Assembly (NCBI RefSeq): GCF_041915215.1
Contig: NZ_JAYSBV010000002.1
DNA from: Zoogloea sp021286885
Lineage (GTDB): Bacteria; Pseudomonadota; Gammaproteobacteria; Burkholderiales; Rhodocyclaceae
Direction: 5' to 3' (one strand)
DNA: 64,000 nt
The translations under genes and the position numbers were made by a program. Numbering within the stretch: the stretch's first letter is position 1; the number at the start of each line of letters is the position of its first letter. This document shows positions 50,961 to 59,534 of this stretch, piece after piece. Under the pieces are notes generated by a model, which saw nothing but the letters and a program-made list of their open reading frames with translations, had not been told where the DNA came from and did not search any database.

Positions 50961-52610
50961 ATGAGTCAACTCATCGAAATCAAAGTCCCGGATATCGGCG
51001 ATTTCTCCGACGTGCCGGTGATCGAACTGTTTGTGAAGGTCGGCGACACCCTCAAGGTGGACGACGCCATCGCCACCCTCGAATCCGACAAGGCCACCAT
51101 GGACGTGCCTTCCTCCGCCGCTGGCGTGGTGAAGGAAGTCCTGGTCAAGCTGGGCGACCGCGTCTCTGAAGGCGCCGTGCTGATCAAGCTCGAAGCCGCT
51201 GGCGCTGCTGCGGCAGCCCCGGCCCCGGCTGTGGCGGCTGCCCCTGCGCCCGCCGCTGCCGCCCCGGCCCCCGTGGCTGCGGCTGCCGCCCCCGCTGCGG
51301 CGGGTGGCGTGGTGGAGGTCAAGGTGCCGGACATCGGCGACTTCGACTCCGTTCCGGTGATCGAGCTGTTCGTGAAGGTCGGCGACACCATCAAGGTGGA
51401 TGACGCCATCGCCACCCTCGAATCCGACAAGGCCACCATGGACGTGCCTTCCTCCGCCGCCGGCGTGGTGAAGGAAGTCCTGGTCAAGCTGGGCGACAAG
51501 GCGTCTGAAGGCACGGTGCTGATCAAGGTGGAAGCTGCCGGCGCTGCCGCTGCTGCCCCGGCCCCCGCTGCTGCAGCCGCTCCGGTTGCCGCCCCTGCCG
51601 CTGCACCGGCTGCCGCCCCCGTGGCAGCTGCGCCCGTCGCTGCTGCCGCTGCGGCAGCCCCCTCCGCCGTGAAGCTGGGCGGCAAGGTGCACGCCAGCCC
51701 CTCCGTGCGTGCCTTTGCCCGCGAGCTGGGTGTGGATCTGGGCCAGGTCAAGGCCACCGGCCCCAAGGGCCGCATCCTCAAGGAAGACGTGACCGCCTTC
51801 ATCAAGGGCGCCATGCAGACCGGCGTGGTGCCGGGCAAGACCCCGGCCGCAGCCCCGGTGGGCAGCCTGGGCGGCGGGCTGGACCTGCTGCCGTGGCCGA
51901 AGGTGGATTTCGCCAAGTTCGGCGAGATCGAAGTCAAGCCCCTGTCCCGCATCAAGAAGATCTCCGGCCAGAACCTGGCCCGCAACTGGGCGATGATCCC
52001 GGCCGTGACCTATCACGAAGACGCCGACATCACCGACCTGGAAGCCTTCCGCGTCCTGATGAACAAGGAAAACGAGAAGTCCGGCAAGAAGCTGACCATG
52101 CTCGCCTTCATCATCAAGGCTTCGGTGCGCGCCCTGCAGGAGTTCCCCGAGTTCAACACCAGTCTCGACGGCGACAACCTGGTCTACAAGAAGTACTTCA
52201 ACATCGCCTTCGCAGCCGACACCCCCAACGGCCTGGTTGTGCCGGTGGTGAAGGACGCCGACAAGAAGAGCGTGTTCGAGATTGCCGCCGAAACCGGCGC
52301 CCTGGCCAAGCTCGCCCGTGACGGCAAGCTGAAGCCGGCCGACATGTCCGGCGCATGCTTCACCATCTCCAGCCTTGGCGGCATCGGCGGCACCTACTTT
52401 GCGCCCATCGTCAATGCACCGGAAGTGGCCATCCTGGGGGTCAACAAGTCGGTGATGAAGCCGGTGTGGGACGGCAAGCAATTCGTGCCGCGCCTGACCC
52501 TGCCCATGTCCCTGACCGCCGACCACCGCGTGATCGACGGCGCCCTGGCGACCCGCTTCAACGTGTACCTTGCCCAACTGCTGGCCGACTTCCGTCGGGT
52601 CATGCTCTAA
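50961..52610 (+). CDS. aceF: Dihydrolipoamide acetyltransferase, E2 of pyruvate dehydrogenase
   Basis: Transfers the acetyl group from lipoyl-lysine to CoA and forms the core of the complex. Two lipoyl domains are present, with lipoylated lysines K44 and K157, both in ESDKATMDVPSS. Ala/Pro-rich flexible linkers follow each. The E1/E3-binding domain lies at about 236-278 (HASPSVRAFARELGVDL, GPKGRILKEDV), and the catalytic domain ends with the active-site His in ADHRVIDGALATRF. The two lipoyl modules and that of LpdA are nearly identical at DNA level. GAGGAG precedes the start, 20 bases after aceE. Confidence 0.97.
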   Translation: MSQLIEIKVPDIGDFSDVPVIELFVKVGDTLKVDDAIATLESDKATMDVPSSAAGVVKEVLVKLGDRVSEGAVLIKLEAAGAAAAAPAPAVAAAPAPAAAAPAPVAAAAAPAAAGGVVEVKVPDIGDFDSVPVIELFVKVGDTIKVDDAIATLESDKATMDVPSSAAGVVKEVLVKLGDKASEGTVLIKVEAAGAAAAAPAPAAAAAPVAAPAAAPAAAPVAAAPVAAAAAAAPSAVKLGGKVHASPSVRAFARELGVDLGQVKATGPKGRILKEDVTAFIKGAMQTGVVPGKTPAAAPVGSLGGGLDLLPWPKVDFAKFGEIEVKPLSRIKKISGQNLARNWAMIPAVTYHEDADITDLEAFRVLMNKENEKSGKKLTMLAFIIKASVRALQEFPEFNTSLDGDNLVYKKYFNIAFAADTPNGLVVPVVKDADKKSVFEIAAETGALAKLARDGKLKPADMSGACFTISSLGGIGGTYFAPIVNAPEVAILGVNKSVMKPVWDGKQFVPRLTLPMSLTADHRVIDGALATRFNVYLAQLLADFRRVML

Positions 52611-52620
52611 GGAGATCGCC

Positions 52621-54372
52621 ATGAGCCTCGTAGAAGTCAAGGTTCCGGACATCGGCGATTTCTCCGACGTCCCGGTCATCGAGCTGTTCGTGAAGGTGGG
52701 CGACACCCTCAAGGTGGACGACGCCATCGCCACCCTCGAATCCGACAAGGCCACCATGGACGTGCCTTCCTCCGCCGCTGGCGTGGTGAAGGAAGTCCTG
52801 GTCAAGCTGGGTGATCGCGTTTCTGAAGGCGCCGTGCTGATCAAGCTCGAAGCCGCTGGCGCCGCTGCTGCTGCGCCCGCCCCCGCCGCCAGCGCCCCGG
52901 CTGCCGCACCGGCAGCGGCCAGCCACGGTGGCGCCGCCGATGCCGAATACGACATGATCGTGCTCGGCGCCGGCCCCGGCGGTTACTCCGCCGCCTTCCG
53001 CGCTGCCGATCTGGGCCTCAAGACCGCCATCATCGAGCGCTACGCCACCCTGGGCGGCGTGTGCCTGAACGTGGGTTGCATCCCGTCCAAGGCCCTGCTG
53101 CATGTGGCCGCCGTGATCGAAGAAGCCGAACACGCCTCCGTGGCCGGCGTCACCTTCGCCAAGCCCAGTGTGGATGTGGACGCCCTGCGCGCCCACAAGG
53201 CCAAGGTGGTCGGCAAGCTGACCGGTGGTCTGGCCGGCATGGCCAAGGGCCGCAAGGTGGATGTGATCCGGGGTTACGGCAACTTCCTCGACCCGAACCA
53301 TATCGAAGTCGAAGAAACCACCGGCAACGGCCAGGACAAGACCGGCGCCAAGAAGGTCGTCAAGTTCAAGAACTGCATCATCGCCGCCGGCTCCGCTGCG
53401 GTGCACCTGCCCTTCATCCCGAAGGACCCGCGCATCGTCGACTCCACCGGCGCCCTTGAACTGCGCTTTGTGCCCGGCAAGCTGCTGGTCATCGGCGGCG
53501 GCATCATCGGCCTGGAAATGGCCACCGTCTATTCCACCCTCGGCGCCCGCGTCGATGTGGTCGAAATGATGGACGGCCTGATGCAAGGCCCCGACCGGGA
53601 CGCCGTGAAGGTTTGGGAAAAGCAGAACCTGCACCGCTTCGACAAGGTGATGCTCAAGACCAAGACCGTGGCCGTGGATGCCCGCGAAGATGGTCTGTAC
53701 GTCACCTTCGAAGGCGAAGGGGCCCCCACCGAGCCGGTCAAGTACGACATGATCCTGCAATCCGCAGGCCGTGCGCCCAACGGCAAGAAGATCTCTGCCG
53801 AAAAGGCGGGCGTCATCGTCGGCGACCGGGGCTTCATCCCCGTGGATGCCCAGATGCGCACCAACGTGCCCCACATCTTCGCCATCGGCGACGTGGTCGG
53901 CCAACCCATGCTGGCCCACAAGGCCGTGCATGAGGCCCACGTGGCCGCCGAAGTCGCCGCGGGTCACAAGGCCGCCTTCGACGCCACCGTGATCCCGGGC
54001 GTGGCCTACACCCATCCGGAAGTGGCCTGGGTCGGCTACACCGAAGCCCAGGCCAAGGCCGAAGGCAAGAAGGTGGAAACCGCCAAGTTCCCGTGGGCCG
54101 CCAGTGGCCGCGCCATCGCCAACGGGGCCGACTACGGCTTCACCAAGCTGATCTTCGATGCCGAAACCCACCGGGTCATCGGCGGCACCATCGTCGGCCC
54201 CTCCGCCGGCGACATGATCGGCGAAGTGTGCCTGGCCATCGAAATGGGCGCGGATGCCGTGGATATCGGCAAGACCATCCACCCCCACCCCACCCTGGGC
54301 GAAACCGTCGGCATGGCCGCAGAAGTCGCCCACGGCAGCTGCACCGACGTGCCCCCCGCTCGCAAGAAGTAA
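52621..54372 (+). CDS. lpdA: Dihydrolipoamide dehydrogenase with N-terminal lipoyl domain
   Basis: E3 of the complex, reoxidising dihydrolipoamide with FAD and NAD. The first 80 residues are an extra lipoyl domain with K43 in ESDKATM, then an Ala/Pro linker, then the usual flavoprotein: FAD motif YDMIVLGAGPGGYSAAFRAA and the redox disulfide in GGVCLNVGCIPSKALL. The NAD motif VIGGGIIGLEMA and the C-terminal His-Glu region HPHPTLGETV complete it. Such lipoyl-E3 fusions are known in Neisseria and other beta-proteobacteria. AAGGAGA lies upstream. Its start is ten bases after the aceF stop. Confidence 0.96.
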   Translation: MSLVEVKVPDIGDFSDVPVIELFVKVGDTLKVDDAIATLESDKATMDVPSSAAGVVKEVLVKLGDRVSEGAVLIKLEAAGAAAAAPAPAASAPAAAPAAASHGGAADAEYDMIVLGAGPGGYSAAFRAADLGLKTAIIERYATLGGVCLNVGCIPSKALLHVAAVIEEAEHASVAGVTFAKPSVDVDALRAHKAKVVGKLTGGLAGMAKGRKVDVIRGYGNFLDPNHIEVEETTGNGQDKTGAKKVVKFKNCIIAAGSAAVHLPFIPKDPRIVDSTGALELRFVPGKLLVIGGGIIGLEMATVYSTLGARVDVVEMMDGLMQGPDRDAVKVWEKQNLHRFDKVMLKTKTVAVDAREDGLYVTFEGEGAPTEPVKYDMILQSAGRAPNGKKISAEKAGVIVGDRGFIPVDAQMRTNVPHIFAIGDVVGQPMLAHKAVHEAHVAAEVAAGHKAAFDATVIPGVAYTHPEVAWVGYTEAQAKAEGKKVETAKFPWAASGRAIANGADYGFTKLIFDAETHRVIGGTIVGPSAGDMIGEVCLAIEMGADAVDIGKTIHPHPTLGETVGMAAEVAHGSCTDVPPARKK

Positions 54373-54465
54373 GGCCACGTCCCCCGGTGCATGGCGCCCC
54401 TGGCGGCTCCATGCACCGGAAACCCAAGTTTCTCCGTTGTACCCTTCCCTGTTGCAACGTTCTTT

Positions 54466-54490
54466 AGCGGCCCTCGGGCCGCTTTTTTTT
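54466..54490 (+). terminator. Terminator of aceE-aceF-lpdA
   Basis: AGCGGCCC pairs with GGGCCGCT (54466-54483) with a two-base tip, followed by eight T. Confidence 0.9.
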
Positions 54491-54516
54491 GCGTGGGGTT
54501 TGGGGTAGGAATGCGC

Positions 54517-55064
54517 GCTTTCCCAAGCGCTCCCTCACCCCAACCCCTCTCCCTGAGGTAGAGGAGCTTACGCCGTAGACCAACGCCCAGCGCCGTTCTC
54601 CCCTCTCCTGAGGGAGAGGGGCCGGGGGTGAGGGCACGCACGTTCAGGCCTGAACCCACCCCCGCAATCTGGGCACCGCCTGGGGCTGGGGTTTTGCGTT
54701 TCCCCCTCACCTCACCCTATGCTTTCCCAAGCGCTCCCTCACCCCAACCCCTCTCCCTGAGGTAGAGGGGCTTACGCCGTAGACCAACGCCCAGCGCCGT
54801 TCTCCCCTCTCCTGAGGGAGAGGGGCCGGGGGTGAGGGCACGCCCGTTCAGGCCTGAACCCACCCCGCAATCCGGGCACCACCTGGGGCTGGGGTTTTGT
54901 GTTTCCCCCTCGCCTCGCCCTCTGCTTTCCCAAGCGCTCCCTCACCCCAACCCCTCTCCCTGAGATAGAGGGGCTTATGCCGTAGATCAAGGCCCAGCGC
55001 CCTTCTCCCCTCTCCTGAGGGAGAGGGGCCGGGGGTGAGGGCACGCACGTTCAGGCCTGAACCC
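54517..55064. repeat. Tandem array of an approximately 203-base repeat, 2.7 copies
   Basis: Copies start at 54517, 54721 and 54924, each with GCTTTCCCAAGCGCTCC; the third ends near 55064. Each contains an inverted pair, CTCACCCCAACCCCTCTCCC and GAGGGAGAGGGGCCGGGGGT (read on the same strand), so each can fold into a long hairpin. The core resembles a dispersed intergenic repeat found in many proteobacterial genomes. Sequence differences between copies are few, indicating recent expansion. Confidence 0.92.
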
Positions 55065-55292
55065 CGCTCGCAAGCCGATCACTCGGCCAGTCCCGGCCAA
55101 CGGGGGGTGGGGTAAGGGAAAGCTGCTGGAGCAAAATGCAAATGCACTAGGGCTTCAATCAAGTCTGCCCCAGGGCTAGATGATCCCCCCCGACTCAAGT
55201 CAACACCCTCCCCGACCGTTAAGGCTGAAGATTCCTTTTGCCCCGTCTGAATTACTCGGAAGGTCGATGGTGTTCACCACGGATCAGCGCCC

Positions 55293-56534
55293 ATGAAGCC
55301 CGCCTCTCTCACCCTGCTTGCCTGCTGCCTGTTGGCCAGCACCGGCAGCCCTGCCCAGCAAACCGATACCGGCAGCACCACTCTGAGTGGTTTTGGAACC
55401 CTGGCCGGGGTTTACAACAGTGATCCTAACGCAGGCTTCCGGCAGGATATCGGCCAGCCAGGCGAGCCGGGGCGTCATTACAACTGGAAGCCAGACAGCC
55501 GGATCGGGGTGCAAATCACCCATTATTTCAGCCCCCAGCTCCAGTTTTCGGGCCAGATGGTCGCCAAGGACACCAGCGCCCACGCGCCCACCGACATCAT
55601 CACTCGGGCCTTCGTGGCCTATCGGCCCAACGAGGATTGGATGCTGCGCGTGGGGCGGCTGGCCGACTCTACCTTTTTGATGTCGGATTACATGGAGGTG
55701 GGCTACAGCTACCCCTGGGTACGCCCGCCCCTGGAGGCTTACGGGCTGATCGGCACGGCCAGCTTTGATGGGGTGGATGTCCAGTATCGGCTGTTTGGTA
55801 GCGACTGGCGCCTCAAGCTGATGGGGGGACGCACCCAGACCCGCCTGCCCACGCCTGGCTACCCAGACTATCACCTGAATGCCAGGCCCTTGAGGGGCAT
55901 TGCTCTGATCCATGACAGCGGGGAATGGAAATTCCGCCTGGGTCACAATCAACTCAAGCTCCAAAATGCCGGCTCTGTAGATCAGCAACTCAACGCAGCT
56001 TTGGGCCCAATCGCGGGAGCGGGGATACCAGGCGTCAGCAGCGAGGCTGCCAGCTATCTGGACAGCATCCCCCTTGCCCAGGCCCACCTGCGCTTTACCT
56101 CGGTGGGCGTGAGCTACGACAACCCCCAGTGGTTCATGCAGGCGGAAGTAAGCCGCCTGGACTCTTGCAGCAAGGGCTCAAGCCGGGGATATCAAGGCTA
56201 TCTGGGTGCAGGACTGCACCTGGGCACCTGGACACCCTATTTCCTGCTCAGCCGGGCCCATGCCTCCCGGGTTCAAGCCCCCGAACATGACTGGGGCAGT
56301 GCCAGCCCAGCCCAGACCCTGGCCCTCTCCGTCATCAACCTTTCCCGCAGTGACCAAGACAGCATCAGCCTTGGCATACGCCGCGAGTTGGATGAGCGCT
56401 CGGCCCTCAAGCTGCAATGGGATCAGGTGCGGGTGCATGACATGGGGTGGCGCTTGTGGAGCATGGCGCCCAATGCCGACCAGCAAGGGCGTCGCCTTAA
56501 TCTGATTACTTTGAGCCTGGATTTCATTTTCTGA
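55293..56534 (+). CDS. Outer-membrane porin-like protein of a c-di-GMP module
   Basis: A 413-aa protein with a signal peptide (cleavage after GSPAQ or nearby), then a first strand STTLSGFGTLAGVYN. Alternating beta segments follow throughout, with FVAYRPNEDWMLRVGRLADS typical of porins, and the C-terminal end LNLITLSLDFIF finishes with Phe. It is not the Neisseria-type family but like the larger group found beside PstS-like and GGDEF genes. The next gene begins two bases after its stop, and the pair leads into a diguanylate cyclase gene. A sensory or uptake role is inferred. Confidence 0.8.
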   Translation: MKPASLTLLACCLLASTGSPAQQTDTGSTTLSGFGTLAGVYNSDPNAGFRQDIGQPGEPGRHYNWKPDSRIGVQITHYFSPQLQFSGQMVAKDTSAHAPTDIITRAFVAYRPNEDWMLRVGRLADSTFLMSDYMEVGYSYPWVRPPLEAYGLIGTASFDGVDVQYRLFGSDWRLKLMGGRTQTRLPTPGYPDYHLNARPLRGIALIHDSGEWKFRLGHNQLKLQNAGSVDQQLNAALGPIAGAGIPGVSSEAASYLDSIPLAQAHLRFTSVGVSYDNPQWFMQAEVSRLDSCSKGSSRGYQGYLGAGLHLGTWTPYFLLSRAHASRVQAPEHDWGSASPAQTLALSVINLSRSDQDSISLGIRRELDERSALKLQWDQVRVHDMGWRLWSMAPNADQQGRRLNLITLSLDFIF

Positions 56535-56536
56535 CC

Positions 56537-56980
56537 ATGAAACGCACGCGACTCAAAATCTGCTGCGTCTGGCTCGCCCTAGGGCCATGGCTCTGGCCCT
56601 CCTGGGCCCTGGCCGATAGCCTGTGGGTGGTGGTGCACCCCAGCAACCCGGTGCGCGGCCTCACGCCCCAGGAGCTTGCGGCCCTTTACATGGGCCGTAC
56701 CCACAGTTTTTCAACGGGCGAGTTTGCGCTGGTGTTCGATTACCCCCGGGATAGCGCCCTACGTGAACGTTTTTTCATGCGGGTGGCCAACATGAACCTC
56801 AGCCAGGTGAATACCTACTGGTCGCGCCTGATGTTTGCGGGCCAGGCCATGCCCCCCCAAACACTCCCCACGCCCCAGGCCATGGCGGATATCGTGCGGC
56901 GTAATCCGGGGGCCATCGGCTATGTGGACAGCCCGCCCCGGGACAACAGCCTGCGGGTGGTGCTGGAGCTCAAAGACTGA
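56537..56980 (+). CDS. Small PstS-like periplasmic protein
   Basis: A 147-aa protein with a signal peptide (ending at SWALA) and one lobe of a phosphate-binding-protein-like fold. Motifs are LTPQELAALYMGRTHSFSTG and RVANMNLSQVNTYWSRLMF. The sequence IVRRNPGAIGYVDSPPR corresponds to the NPGAIGY motif of PstS-like proteins. At half the normal length it cannot form a full two-lobed binding protein; it is more likely a sensor partner than an ABC transport component. No ABC transporter genes are present. It sits between the porin and the diguanylate cyclase. Confidence 0.83.
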   Translation: MKRTRLKICCVWLALGPWLWPSWALADSLWVVVHPSNPVRGLTPQELAALYMGRTHSFSTGEFALVFDYPRDSALRERFFMRVANMNLSQVNTYWSRLMFAGQAMPPQTLPTPQAMADIVRRNPGAIGYVDSPPRDNSLRVVLELKD

Positions 56981-56993
56981 AGGACTGAAACCG

Positions 56994-58625
56994 ATGCCTC
57001 TGCGCCATTTTCGCAGCGTCAGAAAACGGCTGGCCATCGCGGTCAGTGCGGGGTCTATGCTCTGTGCCTTGATCGTGGGGCTGGCAGCTTTCGAGCTGGA
57101 ATACAAAAAAACCCTGGCCCGTAGCGCTGCCGTGCAAGATCAACTGGTGACCACCGTGCAAGCATCCGCCACCGTTGCAGCCTTCGCCAGCAACGAAGCC
57201 ATTGCCCAGGAGGTCATCCAGGGGCTTTTGGCGTCCCCGCTCATTGCGGGCGTGCATCTGGAGTCGCTCAATGGTTTTGAACAAGGGGGAGAAAAAACCG
57301 CCCAGCAGGGCGAGGCCCATCCCGATGTGAAGGTCAAGGACTACCCCCTGTATTCCCCTCTGGCGCCCCAGGAGCGCATTGGGCATTTGTATGTGTGGCG
57401 CAACCAGCAGGAAATCCATGCCCGCGCCATCTCGGCTGCCCTGGATTACGCCCTGGTGCTGGCCCTCCAGATCGGGGTGACGGCGGTGCTGATGATGCTG
57501 GTGAGCGAGCGGATTCTGGGGAATCCCCTCAACCGGGTGGCCCGGGCCCTGGAAGCCGTCCCGCCGGGCAGCCACCAGCGCATCGCCCCGATCCCCGGGC
57601 ACGAAAACGATGAAATCGGGATGCTGGTGGCCAGCAGCAACACCTTGCTGGATGCAGTGGAGCGGGCCATTGCCGAGGAGCGCAAGCTGCAGGCCGAAGT
57701 GGATGAGATGCAGGCTCACTACAAGCGCATCTTCGAGACATCCAACGTGGGCATCATGATCCTGCACCCGAGTGGCCAGCTACTCAACTCCAACCCCACG
57801 CTGATGTCGCGCATCGTGGGGGTGCGTTTTGATACCCACAGCGCCAAGGAATGCCAGGACTTTCTGGAGGCCATTTTCTGCCAGCCCCAAGACGCCTGGA
57901 AAATGGTGGAAGAGGCCCGAGATAGCGGCCAATCCGTGGCCGCCGACCTGCAGCTCAAAAATACCGAGGGCAAACCCCGCTGGGCCCACTGCCTGATTTC
58001 CGTCAGCCGGGGGCCGGATGGGCGCATCGATCTGATCGAAGGGGTGCTGTACGACGTCACCAAGCGGATGGAGCGGGAGGCCGCGACCCGCGAAGCCGCC
58101 GCCCAGGATGCCCTGACGGGCCTCGCCAACCGGCGCGGGCTGGAACAGTTTCTAAGCCAGGCCTGCGAGCGGGCCGCTCGGGATCAGCACGCCTTTGGCG
58201 TGATGGGCATAGACCTGGACGGCTTCAAGGCCGTTAACGACACCTACGGCCACGGGGCGGGCGATGAGGTGCTGCACATCGTGGCCGAACGACTCAGCCG
58301 CCTGGCGCGCCAAGGCAAAGACTTGGTGGCCCGCCCGGGGGGCGATGAGTTTGTGGTGGTGATCTACGACATCGAACGGGCCCCTGAGCTGCTGGCCAGC
58401 ATTGCGGGCAACATCATCCGCAAACTCTCTCAACCCATCCGGCTCCACGATGGAACCCTGGTGCACATTGGCGCCAGCCTGGGCATCGCCCGTTACCCCG
58501 AACACGCCCATAGCCCGGAAACCCTGCTGGCTGCAGCCGACGAGGCCATGTATCAGGTGAAACGCCAAGGCAAGAACGCCTACGCCTTCCACACCCCCAC
58601 AGCACCCCGCCCCAATCCAGACTAA
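56994..58625 (+). CDS. Membrane diguanylate cyclase with periplasmic sensor, HAMP and PAS
   Basis: A 543-aa protein. The first helix (about 14-32) and a second (about 150-170) enclose a periplasmic domain that looks CHASE8/YfiN-like (ASATVAAFASNEAIAQEVIQ). HAMP follows (LGNPLNRVARALEAV...NDEIGML), then a PAS domain (FETSNVGIMILHPSGQLLNSN), then a GGDEF domain with the intact RPGGDEF active site near residue 450. No canonical RxxD inhibitory site is present (RQGKD instead), so feedback inhibition may be weak. There is no EAL domain. The start is 13 bases after the PstS-like gene. Confidence 0.9.
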   Translation: MPLRHFRSVRKRLAIAVSAGSMLCALIVGLAAFELEYKKTLARSAAVQDQLVTTVQASATVAAFASNEAIAQEVIQGLLASPLIAGVHLESLNGFEQGGEKTAQQGEAHPDVKVKDYPLYSPLAPQERIGHLYVWRNQQEIHARAISAALDYALVLALQIGVTAVLMMLVSERILGNPLNRVARALEAVPPGSHQRIAPIPGHENDEIGMLVASSNTLLDAVERAIAEERKLQAEVDEMQAHYKRIFETSNVGIMILHPSGQLLNSNPTLMSRIVGVRFDTHSAKECQDFLEAIFCQPQDAWKMVEEARDSGQSVAADLQLKNTEGKPRWAHCLISVSRGPDGRIDLIEGVLYDVTKRMEREAATREAAAQDALTGLANRRGLEQFLSQACERAARDQHAFGVMGIDLDGFKAVNDTYGHGAGDEVLHIVAERLSRLARQGKDLVARPGGDEFVVVIYDIERAPELLASIAGNIIRKLSQPIRLHDGTLVHIGASLGIARYPEHAHSPETLLAAADEAMYQVKRQGKNAYAFHTPTAPRPNPD

Positions 58626-58699
58626 ACGGGCCACGCCGGGCGGCGGCGCAGCTTGTTAATATATGTCGGCTATTGTGCAAATCAACAATCTCCGACGTC

Positions 58700-59458
58700 A
58701 TGAAGCCTGTTTTCAAGCCTATTACCACCCTGACCGTCCTGGCCGCCCTCGCTTTTCCGCTGATTGCCGGGGCCGCAGGCTTTGCCGACTGCCCCCAGTT
58801 TTTCGTGAATCAGCAGCCCCCCGCCTTTAAGGGCGCCAAGCTGCGCGCCCTGTGTTTTTCGCACTTTGCAGTGTTGCACAACGGCCAGACCCGCACCCCA
58901 GTGTTCAGCGCCGAGCGCCTCACCGCCAGCGAAATCGAACAAGCCAAGCACGTGGAGCGGGAAGACCGTTTCTTTGCCGACCACCGCCTGCCCGAAAACG
59001 AGCGGGCCGAACTGGAAGACTACCAAGGCAGCGGCTACGACCGGGGTCACATGGCCCCCAGCCACGACCAGCCCGACGAAACCGCCATGGCCCAGTCTTT
59101 TTCGCTCGCCAACATGGTGCCCCAGAACAGCCACAACAATCGGGGCCCGTGGAGTGCGTTTGAAGCCACCACTCGCAAATATGCGACCCTGGCCGCAGGC
59201 CCGATTTACGTGATCAGCGGCCCAGTCTTTGGCCCCAATCCCCAGCGTCTCAACAACCGGGTGGCCATCCCCAGCCAGCTTTTCAAGCTGGTGTACGACC
59301 CTTCCGCCAACAAGGCCTGGGCTTACTGGATCGACAACACCGACACGGCCCAAATCGCCCCGCCCATCAGCTACTCAGAGCTCACCAAACGCATCGGCGT
59401 TCGGCTGCTGCCCCGGGGCGTGCGGCCAGGGTATGCGGATGTAGAGGCCACGCACTAA
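58700..59458 (+). CDS. Secreted DNA/RNA non-specific endonuclease (NUC1 family)
   Basis: A 252-aa nuclease of the Serratia NucA type. The signal peptide ends near AGAAG. The catalytic DRGH motif is in GYDRGHMAPS at about residue 114-117, with the metal-binding Asn in LANMVPQNSHNNRGPWSAFE downstream. These residues are all intact, so it should cleave extracellular or periplasmic nucleic acid using Mg2+. The ATG at 58700 is chosen because the hydrophobic leader starts there. It stands alone between the diguanylate cyclase and a convergent MFS gene, and no immunity gene is seen. Confidence 0.92.
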   Translation: MKPVFKPITTLTVLAALAFPLIAGAAGFADCPQFFVNQQPPAFKGAKLRALCFSHFAVLHNGQTRTPVFSAERLTASEIEQAKHVEREDRFFADHRLPENERAELEDYQGSGYDRGHMAPSHDQPDETAMAQSFSLANMVPQNSHNNRGPWSAFEATTRKYATLAAGPIYVISGPVFGPNPQRLNNRVAIPSQLFKLVYDPSANKAWAYWIDNTDTAQIAPPISYSELTKRIGVRLLPRGVRPGYADVEATH

Positions 59459-59534
59459 AAGCTTGGGGTTTGGCGCTTGTGGGGGCACAGCATCTGTTGA
59501 GCGCCCCCTGACAACACCTTCCCGGCACACCACC

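Larger units (their letters stand above)
54373..55292. other. Long non-coding region after lpdA with terminator and tandem repeats
   Basis: 920 bases without a gene. It holds the operon terminator (54466-54490), three copies of a repeat of about 203 bases (54517-55064), and about 230 bases before the porin gene in which I see nothing further. Confidence 0.7.

Noticed and set aside
52600..54378. Long minus-strand open frame opposite lpdA
   Set aside because: Same mirror effect; no ribosome site or family motif, and lpdA is unambiguous.
54772..55044. Open frames inside the 203-base repeats
   Set aside because: They repeat with the DNA unit, have no ribosome site, and code for Pro/Gly/Arg-rich nonsense.
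54517..55064. Repeat array considered as a CRISPR
   Set aside because: Units are about 203 bases, directly abutting and without unique spacers; no cas genes are nearby.
56537..56980. Phosphate ABC transporter component
   Set aside because: The protein is half the length of PstS and no permease or ATPase genes are present; linkage is to a diguanylate cyclase.
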